From: Arthrobacter_H sp030452125
Lineage (GTDB): Bacteria; Actinomycetota; Actinomycetes; Actinomycetales; Micrococcaceae
Assembly: GCA_052379645.1 (NCBI GenBank)
Contig: JBQSYU010000002.1
Reading direction: 5' to 3' (one strand)
Length of the DNA stretch: 64,000 bases
Shown here: in pieces, positions 7,832-14,481 of the stretch
Layout of the letters: the number at the start of each line of letters is the position of its first letter
Position numbering within the stretch: the first letter of the stretch is position 1
Program-made: the position numbers and the translations under genes
Notes under the pieces: model-generated
Database searches by the model: none
What the model saw: the letters and a program-made list of their open reading frames with translations, nothing else
Told to the model about the DNA's origin: nothing

Positions 7832-9034
7832 GTGACTGCGAACCTTGACCCCCTCACCGGGCCCGGCGTTGCCGGAAGTCCCGGGACTGCCCCCGGCTTC
7901 GAACGCCGCGCCGAAATCGACCTCTCGGCCATCCGAGACAACGTCAAGCGGGTGATCGAATTGGCGGCGCCGGCCACCGTGATGGCGGTGGTGAAAGCCG
8001 ATGCCTACGGCCACGGAACGATCCCCGTCGTCCAGGCTGCCCTGCAGGCAGGAGCCGGGTGGATCGGGGCCGCCCACATCAGTGAGGCGCTACCCATCCG
8101 CGCTGCCGGCGTGACGGCGCCGCTGTTGGCGTGGCTGCACACCGTCGACTCTCCGTTCGCCGAAGCCATCACCGCCAATATCGACCTGGGAGTTTCCAGC
8201 GGCTGGGAACTGGAATACATCGCTGCGGCAGCCCAACAGGCCGAGCTGCCCGCCCGGGTGCATCTGAAAATCGATACCGGTCTGGGCCGCAACGGTTGCC
8301 CGCCGGACCGCTGGGATGAACTACTCGGCGCCGCAAATGCCTACCAAGAAGAAGGCTTGCTGCGCGTTGTGGGGGTCTTCACCCACCTGGCCGTTGCCGA
8401 TGAACCTGACCGCGAAGAGACCGATGAACAACTGGCGGCCTTCCGTGAAGCCGTCAGCCTGGCAGAAGACGCAGGTTTCGACCTCGAGGTCAGGCATGCG
8501 GCGAACACCCCGGCCATTCTGTCCCGTCCGGATGCGCACTTCGACCTGGTCCGCCTGGGCTTGGGCATGTACGGGCTGAGCCCCTTCGCTGACCAGAGTT
8601 CGGCTGAGTTGGGGTTGCGCCCTGCCATGCGCTTGGTCGCCCGGGTCACGAACGTGAAGAAGGTGCCGAAGGGCCAGGGGGTGTCCTACGGGCTGACCTA
8701 CCGCACGGGGGAAGCCACGACGCTGGGGCTCATCCCGCTCGGTTACGGTGACGGGGTACCGCGTTCAGCGGTGGAGGCGCCGGTGCTGGTGGGCGGACGA
8801 GTCTTACCCAGCCGCGGCAGGATCGCCATGGACCAGTTCGTTGTTGACCTGGGTCCCCTCGAGGACCCTGAATCCCTGGTGGGAACCGAAGCCGTCTTGT
8901 TCGGCGGTGACGGGCCAGCAGCCGATGCCTGGGCCACCGCGGCGGGCACCATCAACTACGAGATCGTCACTCGGGTCTCCCAACGCGTCCCGCGGGTCTA
9001 CGTTGAGGGCTCATGGGGGCCAGCCGATGGCTGA
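7832..9034 (+). CDS. alr: Alanine racemase
   Basis: PLP enzyme that interconverts L- and D-alanine for peptidoglycan. AVVKADAYGHG (about residue 55) carries the PLP-binding Lys. The second catalytic base lies in VSYGLTYRT, and LGYGDGVPR and SRGRIAMDQ are family signatures. 400 aa from GTG 7832. The N-terminal 25 residues are Pro/Gly-rich and poorly conserved. It overlaps tsaE by 8 nt, the first link of a conserved alr-tsaE-tsaB-rimI run. Confidence 0.95.
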   Translation: MTANLDPLTGPGVAGSPGTAPGFERRAEIDLSAIRDNVKRVIELAAPATVMAVVKADAYGHGTIPVVQAALQAGAGWIGAAHISEALPIRAAGVTAPLLAWLHTVDSPFAEAITANIDLGVSSGWELEYIAAAAQQAELPARVHLKIDTGLGRNGCPPDRWDELLGAANAYQEEGLLRVVGVFTHLAVADEPDREETDEQLAAFREAVSLAEDAGFDLEVRHAANTPAILSRPDAHFDLVRLGLGMYGLSPFADQSSAELGLRPAMRLVARVTNVKKVPKGQGVSYGLTYRTGEATTLGLIPLGYGDGVPRSAVEAPVLVGGRVLPSRGRIAMDQFVVDLGPLEDPESLVGTEAVLFGGDGPAADAWATAAGTINYEIVTRVSQRVPRVYVEGSWGPADG

Positions 9035-9575
9035 ACCGGCAGTGGGGACCCTCCCGGTCTGGACCGTCGAGCTGACCGCCCAGTCGGCGACGGCGACCCA
9101 AGAACTGGCAGCCAACGTGGGAGAACAGCTGGAAGCCGGGGACCTGATCCTGCTCAACGGTGAACTCGGTGCCGGGAAAACGACGTTCACCCAAGGACTG
9201 GGTGCCGGTTTGGGGGTGCGGTCGGGGATCATTTCGCCGACCTTTGTGCTCTCACGGATCCACCCCTCCACCCGTGGCGGCGCCGATCTGGTCCACGTGG
9301 ACGCCTACCGCCTCGGAACGGCCGCCGAACTCGACGACTTGGACCTGGACCAGAGCCTGGAATCGGCGGTCACCGTGATCGAATGGGGCGCCGGTAAAGC
9401 CGAGCAGCTCAGCGACTCACGCCTGGAGATCGCCCTGCTGCGTGCCACCGGCGAAACCATGGCCGAACCGGGCGGCGAACTCGTGCTGGACTACTCCGAA
9501 ACAGAGGACGAGGATCCGCGGACCCTGACCATTGCCGCCTTCGGGCCCCGATGGGCGGACCACCGACTGTTCTGA
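9027..9575 (+). CDS. tsaE: tRNA threonylcarbamoyladenosine biosynthesis ATPase TsaE
   Basis: ATPase partner of TsaB and TsaD in making t6A37 of ANN-decoding tRNAs. Walker A is GELGAGKTTFTQGLG; SPTFVLSRIH and HVDAYRL follow, then IEWGAGKAEQL (Walker B region). 182 aa, with the start at ATG 9027 overlapping the end of alr. In related genomes tsaB usually follows directly; here a 621-nt insert with its own promoter intervenes. Confidence 0.92.
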   Translation: MAEPAVGTLPVWTVELTAQSATATQELAANVGEQLEAGDLILLNGELGAGKTTFTQGLGAGLGVRSGIISPTFVLSRIHPSTRGGADLVHVDAYRLGTAAELDDLDLDQSLESAVTVIEWGAGKAEQLSDSRLEIALLRATGETMAEPGGELVLDYSETEDEDPRTLTIAAFGPRWADHRLF

Positions 9576-9584
9576 AGCCACCGG

Positions 9585-9602
9585 ATGGGGAGTTCTCCCC
9601 AT
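9585..9602. promoter_or_regulatory. 18-bp perfect palindrome, copy 1
   Basis: ATGGGGAGTTCTCCCCAT. The identical 18-mer recurs at 20763-20780 in front of the type VII-like operon. It ends 22 nt before TAGGGT (9625-9630), so it would cover the -35 position of that promoter. Confidence 0.7.
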
Positions 9603-9624
9603 CGCGGGTTCCGGGCCGCCGCCC

Positions 9625-9630
9625 TAGGGT
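9625..9630 (+). promoter_or_regulatory. Probable -10 box, leaderless for the short ORF at 9638
   Basis: TAGGGT is followed after 7 nt by ATG 9638, the start of a 7-codon ORF whose stop overlaps the next gene. Confidence 0.4.
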
Positions 9631-9637
9631 GGATCGG

Positions 9638-9661
9638 ATGGAAGCCGGACGGAAATGTTGA
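9638..9661 (+). CDS. Seven-residue upstream ORF MEAGRKC
   Basis: ATG at 9638 opens a 7-codon frame that ends with TGA at 9659-9661, overlapping the ATG (9655-9657) of the downstream gene. With a -10 box 7 nt upstream the short ORF would be leaderless, and the main gene could be translated by re-initiation. The main gene has only a weak GGACGGA in front. Expression is inferred, not shown. Confidence 0.35.
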   Translation: MEAGRKC

Positions 9662-10152
9662 AGATCAGCGCGCAGCTGCCAGCGGGCTGGCAGCAGATCG
9701 AGACCGCGGGATGCCGCTTTCTGGCTTTTCATACCGGAGCCCCGCCGCCAGCGGAACACACCCAACTGTTCGTGGGCAGCGACGCTGTGCCGGTCACCGT
9801 CCACGGGCTGGACATCCTGGACTCGATCAGCAGGGAGCTTGATTCCCGACGCCCCGAATCCACGGCACTGCCCAGCACGATCATCGCCGTCGAATACCCC
9901 TCCCGGGACCTGCTGGAGGGGATCGAGGGGCTGCACATCATCGAGGAGGCCGCCTCCACCATGGCCGGCCAGCAGGCGTGGAGGATGGATCTCACCCACA
10001 GGCATCGTGGGGTGGCCCTGTTCACCCGGCGGTGGGTCATCGACGCCGGGGCGACCACACTGGAAATTGCGGCGACCTGCACGCTGGATCATTTCAGCCA
10101 CTTCATCGCCGACTTCGATGCATTGGAAGAGCGGATGGTGTGGGCCGCCTGA
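9655..10152 (+). CDS. Conserved hypothetical, LpqN/secretion-associated-like domain
   Basis: 165 aa, soluble, with no signal peptide or membrane segment. I do not recognise a characterised family. Its C-terminal part (RRWVIDAGATTLEIAATCTL ... FIADFDALEERM) resembles residues 80-150 of the 433-aa protein at 23142 (RWLFFAGANAVEIAAHYTM ... PLFAEIL), and both begin with a short segment on an intended ligand-type beta fold. That similarity and the shared upstream palindrome tie it to the type VII-like operon. It interrupts the otherwise contiguous tsaE-tsaB pair, suggesting a later insertion. Function unknown; a chaperone or accessory role in secretion is only a guess. Confidence 0.6.
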   Translation: MLKISAQLPAGWQQIETAGCRFLAFHTGAPPPAEHTQLFVGSDAVPVTVHGLDILDSISRELDSRRPESTALPSTIIAVEYPSRDLLEGIEGLHIIEEAASTMAGQQAWRMDLTHRHRGVALFTRRWVIDAGATTLEIAATCTLDHFSHFIADFDALEERMVWAA

Positions 10153-10184
10153 GAGCCCGGCTGACAGGTGGGGCCGGACCGGCA

Positions 10185-10190
10185 TACGAT
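10185..10190 (+). promoter_or_regulatory. Probable -10 box of tsaB (leaderless)
   Basis: TACGAT is followed after 6 nt by GTG 10197, with no Shine-Dalgarno in the gap. tsaB therefore probably has its own promoter downstream of the inserted gene. Confidence 0.5.
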
Positions 10191-10196
10191 GGACCG

Positions 10197-10907
10197 GTGC
10201 TCATTCTGGCCATAGATACGTCCGCAGCTGCCTCCGCGGCAGTGCTCTCGCAACCTTCCACCGACCGTCCCTCCGAGGTGCTCGCCTCCTTCGAAACCAC
10301 GGAAACGAACACCCACTCCGAGGTCCTGGCCCCCGGCATCGACTCCTTGCTGACCGAGGCGGGGATTGCCGGCACCGAACTGGATGGCATCGTCGTCGGT
10401 GTCGGCCCCGGGCCCTTCACGGGGTTGCGTGTGGGCATTGCCACCGCCCGCACCCTGGGTTTCGTCTGGGGAATACCCGTCCACGGGGTCATGAGTCTGG
10501 ACGCGATCGCCTGGGACGTGATGTCCGAAAGGGAACGTGGTGGCCGGGCCGCAGCAGGTGACGGCGAATTCTGTGTCGCCATCGACGCCCGGCGCAAGGA
10601 ACTGTATTGGGCCCGTTACACAGCAGCTGGGGAACTGGTTGATGGGCCACAGGTCGGAACCGCGGAGACCCTGCCGGCACTGCCGATGCACGGTGCCGGA
10701 GCCGGGCTGTATGCGGAACGGTTGGAAGCCGTCGGGGCGAGGGGGGATCCTGGCTTCGCCGAGCGCCGGCCCGCGGCAGCCTCGCTGGGCGCCTGGGCCA
10801 TCCGGGTCCTGGGCCGGGGCCAGGAGCTGCTGTCCACCACCCCCTTGTACCTGCGCGAATCCGATGCCAAGGTGCCGCGGCAGATGAAGGGGACCCCTGC
10901 CTCATGA
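10197..10907 (+). CDS. tsaB: tRNA threonylcarbamoyladenosine biosynthesis protein TsaB
   Basis: Non-catalytic ASKHA-fold partner that binds TsaD and TsaE in t6A synthesis. The N-terminus LILAIDTSAAASAAVL and GVGPGPFTGLRVGIATARTL are diagnostic; IDARRKELYWARY follows in the middle. 236 aa from GTG 10197. Its 3' end overlaps rimI by 4 nt (ATGA), implying translational coupling. Confidence 0.95.
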   Translation: MLILAIDTSAAASAAVLSQPSTDRPSEVLASFETTETNTHSEVLAPGIDSLLTEAGIAGTELDGIVVGVGPGPFTGLRVGIATARTLGFVWGIPVHGVMSLDAIAWDVMSERERGGRAAAGDGEFCVAIDARRKELYWARYTAAGELVDGPQVGTAETLPALPMHGAGAGLYAERLEAVGARGDPGFAERRPAAASLGAWAIRVLGRGQELLSTTPLYLRESDAKVPRQMKGTPAS

Positions 10908-11347
10908 AGTTCCGCGAGATGACCGAAGCAGATATCCCGGCCGTGTGGGAGATGGAACGAGAGCTCTTCCCCGAGGACGCCTGGCCGTTGCGCATGTTCC
11001 ACGAGGAGTTGAGGCAGACCGGAACCCGACGCTACTGGGTGGCGGAGGACGAAGGGCGGATTGTGGCCTACTGCGGCATGATGTGCGTGCTGCCCTTGGC
11101 CGATGTCCAGACCATTGCCGTCCTTCCCGCCTACGAGGGGCGCGGGATCGGATCCACGCTGCTGCGTGGACTCATCTCCGAGGCCACCGAACGTGGAGCG
11201 AAGGATGTCCTGTTGGAGGTGCGTGCCGATAATCCCCGCGCCCAGGGACTTTATGAACATCTAGGGTTCGAGCATATCCACACCCGGCGCGGATACTATC
11301 CCGGCGGTGTGGACGCCAGGATCATGAAACTGGGCCTGAGGGGCTGA
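10904..11347 (+). CDS. rimI: Ribosomal protein S18-alanine N-acetyltransferase (GNAT)
   Basis: GNAT acetyltransferase, in E. coli acting on the N-terminal Ala of S18. The acetyl-CoA loop appears as VLPAYEGRGIGSTLLRGLI, preceded by ADVQTIAV and followed by LEVRADNPRAQGLYEHLGFE. 147 aa is typical. ATGA overlap with tsaB and the neighbouring tsa genes support the RimI call rather than another GNAT. tsaD, normally next, lies 5.8 kb downstream here, separated by the SipW/two-component cassette. Confidence 0.93.
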   Translation: MKFREMTEADIPAVWEMERELFPEDAWPLRMFHEELRQTGTRRYWVAEDEGRIVAYCGMMCVLPLADVQTIAVLPAYEGRGIGSTLLRGLISEATERGAKDVLLEVRADNPRAQGLYEHLGFEHIHTRRGYYPGGVDARIMKLGLRG

Positions 11348-11364
11348 GCCTGTCCGGCCGTTGA

Positions 11365-11784
11365 TCAGCCGTGGCCTTTTTCGTCGGCGGACATGAGGCT
11401 CCGACGCAGCCGGTCGATGTCGGAGATCGTTTCGTTGCCCAACTGATCGAGCTCGTCCAACATGGCCACCACATCCCGCCACGCATCTGGGGTGCTTGCC
11501 GAGGAAATCCCCTCATGCAGGCGCGAAGCGAGAGCCCCCAAACTGCTGGCTCCCGCCATGGAGGCGGCGGTGCTCAGTGAAAGCGCCGCATCCAGTCCTG
11601 CTTCGGCGTCGTGCTGATTCACCGCCCGGTGCAGGCGGTGGCACCGCTGGGGCCACAGTCCGATGAACCGGTCCATGAAGGCCGCGGCTTCGCCCTCGCC
11701 CACCTGATCGGCCAAGGCCCAGAGCACTGACGGGCAGACCCGCCCGCTGGGCCCCGAGCGCTCCGGACGGTGGTTGTCGGTCAT
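11365..11784 (-). CDS. HPt-like helical protein lacking the phosphorylatable histidine
   Basis: 139 aa. The core AALSLSTAASMAGASSLG followed by ALASRLHE lines up with the HPt helix pattern AAHxLKGSAxxxGAxxLxxL, but the His is Leu and the Lys is Ser. It therefore cannot take a phosphate in the usual way and may be a binding or anti-regulator version. Start at ATG 11784 is chosen over TTG 11823; a GGGAG lies only 2 nt before it, so the start is uncertain. It is convergent with rimI and divergent from the SipW substrate genes, with the triple GCTCAAG repeat between. The neighbouring kinase/regulator pair suggests a shared pathway. Confidence 0.6.
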   Translation of the reverse strand: MTDNHRPERSGPSGRVCPSVLWALADQVGEGEAAAFMDRFIGLWPQRCHRLHRAVNQHDAEAGLDAALSLSTAASMAGASSLGALASRLHEGISSASTPDAWRDVVAMLDELDQLGNETISDIDRLRRSLMSADEKGHG

Positions 11785-11817
11785 GCTCCCATGTTGGGCC
11801 TCGCTCCTACCGAAACC

Positions 11818-11846
11818 GCTCAAGCAATGCTCAAGATCTGCTCAAG
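11818..11846. promoter_or_regulatory. Three GCTCAAG direct repeats, 11-bp period (PhoB-box-like)
   Basis: GCTCAAG at 11818-11824, 11829-11835 and 11840-11846, each separated by 4 bp. This 7+4 geometry is that of OmpR/PhoB-family binding sites. It lies between the divergent HPt-like gene and the SipW substrate operon, about 32 nt upstream of a TAAAAC -10-like box at 11879. An OmpR-type regulator is encoded at 16279. Confidence 0.65.
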
Positions 11847-11981
11847 ATCAGGCACGACACGGCAGCGCTGATCTTGTGTAAAACTTTTGTCAACTCAGGG
11901 GCTGTTCTTGATGCACCCCGATGATGCTGGTTCCAACAGCCGGGGAAACAGGTCGCCGGTAGCGGTTATGAGGGAGACACC

Positions 11982-12524
11982 ATGAACAAGATGACCAAGG
12001 GTGCACTGGCCACCGGACTCGGCGTTGCACTATTGATCGGTGGAGGTGGATCGCTGGCCGTGTGGAACACCAGCGCCCAGGCAAACGCCGGAACGATCGT
12101 CTCCGGGGACATGGGACTGAAGGCCGAAGCGGCCTCCTGGACGAACTCTGCCGGAACCAACGTCACCGCCAAGGTCAAGGACGGAACCTACAAGATCGTT
12201 CCGGGGGACTCGCTGAAGTTCACTCAGCCGGTCGAAGTCACTCTGACGGGGGACCTGCTGAAGGCACAGCTCAGCGTCACAGATACCGCGCTGACCGGGG
12301 ACCGAACCTTCAACGCTGCGAACTACACCGTCGGTGCCGTGGACATCAAGGACTCTTCTAGCAAGAGCGTGATCGGCCAGGAGCTGACCCAGGACGGCCG
12401 CTACACCGCCTCGGTGACCTTCGACTTCAAGGCCAGCACCTCCGGCCTGAGCGACACGAACGCGAAGTACGACTTCAGCAAGGTCGGCTACAAGCTGGAC
12501 CAGATCGCCTCCTCCAGCGACTAG
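11982..12524 (+). CDS. Exported protein with alternate-type (SipW) signal peptide
   Basis: 180 aa. N-terminal basic start, hydrophobic core LATGLGVALLIGGGGS and the motif SLAVWNT just after it, as in the actinobacterial alternate-signal exported family that is processed by a SipW-type peptidase. The mature part is beta-rich, Thr/Ser/Asp-rich and Cys-free (TYKIVPGDSLKFTQPVEVTL), resembling TasA-like extracellular matrix or fibre proteins. GAGGGAG 5 nt before ATG 11982. First gene of the cassette, preceded by a long leader with a GGCTGTT/AACAGCC hairpin (11900-11941). Export route is inferred from the signal type and the signal peptidase two genes downstream. Confidence 0.8.
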   Translation: MNKMTKGALATGLGVALLIGGGGSLAVWNTSAQANAGTIVSGDMGLKAEAASWTNSAGTNVTAKVKDGTYKIVPGDSLKFTQPVEVTLTGDLLKAQLSVTDTALTGDRTFNAANYTVGAVDIKDSSSKSVIGQELTQDGRYTASVTFDFKASTSGLSDTNAKYDFSKVGYKLDQIASSSD

Positions 12525-12585
12525 GACCGCGTCGCGGCCCATCACACCGAAGCACGCCACACCACCGAAGGTCCGGGAGGATCAC

Positions 12586-13128
12586 ATGAGAACGACGTCG
12601 GCGCTGAAGACAGCAGCACTGCTCATTGTCTCCGTCGTTCTTGCCCTCGGCAGCGTGCAGGGAAGCCTTGCCGTGTGGAACACCGCTACCGGGTCGGGGG
12701 CTGGGACGGTCCAGGCTGCGGACTTCGCGGTCTTGCTCAAGACCGCCTCGGGGAACGAGCAACGCCTATCCGCCAACGGCGCGCCAGCGACGGTCACCCT
12801 TCCGGCAGTCACCAACCTGCAACCAGGGGAGAGCCGCACTCTGCCGGTTGCTGTCACGAATGCGACCAACGCCGGCAGTGGCGCGTTCAGGATTCGGCTC
12901 ACGGCTTCGCCAGCCGTCGTTTCCGGGGCGAAGACCCCCGGATTGGCGGCAACGGCCGGGATTTCCACGACGGGCAACTGCTCCGGGCAGACCAGTGCCA
13001 CCGTTGACTTGGCGCAAAATGGCCAAGCCACCCTGTGCGTGAAGGTGACCTTGCAGGACAAAGTCCCGGCAACGTCGGGCGGGCAGACGAACAGTGTCAG
13101 CGTCAAGCTCGCAGCCACCCAACTCTGA
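12586..13128 (+). CDS. Second exported protein with SipW-type signal peptide
   Basis: 180 aa. The signal core ALLIVSVVLALGSVQG is followed by SLAVWNT, identical in its last seven residues to the substrate at 11982. The mature domain looks Ig-like or beta-sandwich (LQPGESRTLPVAVTNAT), with two Cys that could form a disulfide. GGGAGGATCAC precedes ATG 12586. It sits 61 nt after the first substrate gene and before the signal peptidase, so it is very likely in the same operon. Confidence 0.78.
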   Translation: MRTTSALKTAALLIVSVVLALGSVQGSLAVWNTATGSGAGTVQAADFAVLLKTASGNEQRLSANGAPATVTLPAVTNLQPGESRTLPVAVTNATNAGSGAFRIRLTASPAVVSGAKTPGLAATAGISTTGNCSGQTSATVDLAQNGQATLCVKVTLQDKVPATSGGQTNSVSVKLAATQL

Positions 13129-13173
13129 GCCCCACCCACTCGTTCCCCGTTGGACCCCACAGTGAAGGACACC

Positions 13174-13938
13174 ATGGCACAGCACGCAGCTTCGAAAACC
13201 ACGAACCACGGCTCCACGACCTCCCTGCTGGGCAGCGCATTGAGTCTCGTCGCGCTGGTTCTTGCTGTCTTCGCTGCGGCGGTACTGATTATCGTGCCGA
13301 TGGCGACCAGCTCGCAGACCTACTCCGTACTGACCAACTCGATGCGGCCTCATCTTCCCCCAGGGACCTTGCTGATCTCCCGGCCGGCGGCGTTCGGAGA
13401 CCTCTCGGTGGGGGATGTGATCACCTACCAGCTCGAATCCGGGCAAGCCGACGTGATCACCCACCGCATCGTTTCGACCAGTGCCGACCAGCAGGGAAAT
13501 ACCTTGTTGATCACCCAGGGGGACAACAACTCCCTGCCCGACGAGGAACCTGTTCGTGAGGTCCAGGTCCGCGGGAAACTCTTCTACGCCGTGCCCTACG
13601 CAGGGTTTCTGGCGAACTGGCTGGGCAACCAGGACCGCGGTCTGGGCGCACAGATCGCCGCCCTGGCCCTCATCGGCTACGGCGGGTGGAACGTGGTTGG
13701 CGGAATCCTGACCCGGCGGCGGAAGTCCAGCAAACCGGCAGAGGCGGCCGGCGAGCAGACCCTGACTGAGAACGAAGCCATGGCGAACCCGGATGTTGCT
13801 GCCGACCCCGCTGTTTCACTCGGCCACTCGTGGCCTGAACTCGAAACACCACCGGTGGTCCGTTCAACCCGCACCGTCCATTCAATAGATGGGCCGCGTC
13901 CGCGTGGACGCAGCCGCCACGAAAGGGTCTCCCGATGA
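13174..13938 (+). CDS. SipW-type (ER-like) signal peptidase I
   Basis: Membrane serine protease of family S26B that removes alternate-type signal peptides. N-terminal transmembrane segment LVLAVFAAAVLIIVPMA, catalytic Ser in VLTNSMRPHLPPG, and THRIV, where His replaces the Lys of classical signal peptidases. A second hydrophobic segment (AALALIGYGGWNVVGGIL) follows, then a polar tail of about 70 aa ending in Arg-rich residues. The start at ATG 13174 has GAAGG 5 nt upstream; the in-frame TTG at 13150 is less likely. 254 aa. It overlaps the next gene by 4 nt. Confidence 0.88.
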   Translation: MAQHAASKTTNHGSTTSLLGSALSLVALVLAVFAAAVLIIVPMATSSQTYSVLTNSMRPHLPPGTLLISRPAAFGDLSVGDVITYQLESGQADVITHRIVSTSADQQGNTLLITQGDNNSLPDEEPVREVQVRGKLFYAVPYAGFLANWLGNQDRGLGAQIAALALIGYGGWNVVGGILTRRRKSSKPAEAAGEQTLTENEAMANPDVAADPAVSLGHSWPELETPPVVRSTRTVHSIDGPRPRGRSRHERVSR

Positions 13939-14453
13939 GCTGCAAGCAGGCCTCCGCGACCGTCACGGAAACCACCCGCAAGTCCTCACGAGTACGTCTG
14001 GCAGCCATCGTGTATGCCGTTGTCGTCATCATGGGTATTACCGGGACCGGTGCACATGCCCTGTGGAGCCAAAACGGCACGGCAGTCACCAGCGTGACTA
14101 CCGGCGTATGGGCACCGCAATTGATGGCAGGCGCATCAGTGAAGTGTTCTCCTGACTTTAATTGGCCGAAGAGCGAAGGCATCCTGAATGTCGCCTTCAC
14201 CCCTCCCGTGGATGCAGATCTAGTAGAAGTGACCATCATTGATGTGGCGCAGACAGTTCATACCGAAAAGGTGAAAGTCAACAAAGGCGGACAAGCGACC
14301 GCCAAGCTCCCCGTGACTAGTGAGTGGTTGAAAACGACCAGCTTCTCCCTTTCCCTGACTCCCTCGTATCTGGGGATCGCCACCGAACCAGTCCAGAAGA
14401 CAGTCACGGTAGATATGCGATTCTTGGGCAATATCAAGGCTTCTTGTGGTTAG
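13935..14453 (+). CDS. Third SipW-type exported protein
   Basis: 172 aa. N-terminal hydrophobic segment AAIVYAVVVIMGITGTG is followed by AHALWSQNGT, a variant of the SLAVWNT box of the other two substrates. The remainder is beta-rich with two Cys (VKCSPDF and the C-terminal ASCG). Codon use is visibly less GC-rich after 14130 than in neighbours. ATGA overlap with the signal peptidase implies coupled translation. Only 28 nt separate it from the convergent histidine kinase, with no clear terminator. Confidence 0.75.
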   Translation: MSCKQASATVTETTRKSSRVRLAAIVYAVVVIMGITGTGAHALWSQNGTAVTSVTTGVWAPQLMAGASVKCSPDFNWPKSEGILNVAFTPPVDADLVEVTIIDVAQTVHTEKVKVNKGGQATAKLPVTSEWLKTTSFSLSLTPSYLGIATEPVQKTVTVDMRFLGNIKASCG

Positions 14454-14481
14454 GGACCAAAAATCATCTCGTGACGGCGTT

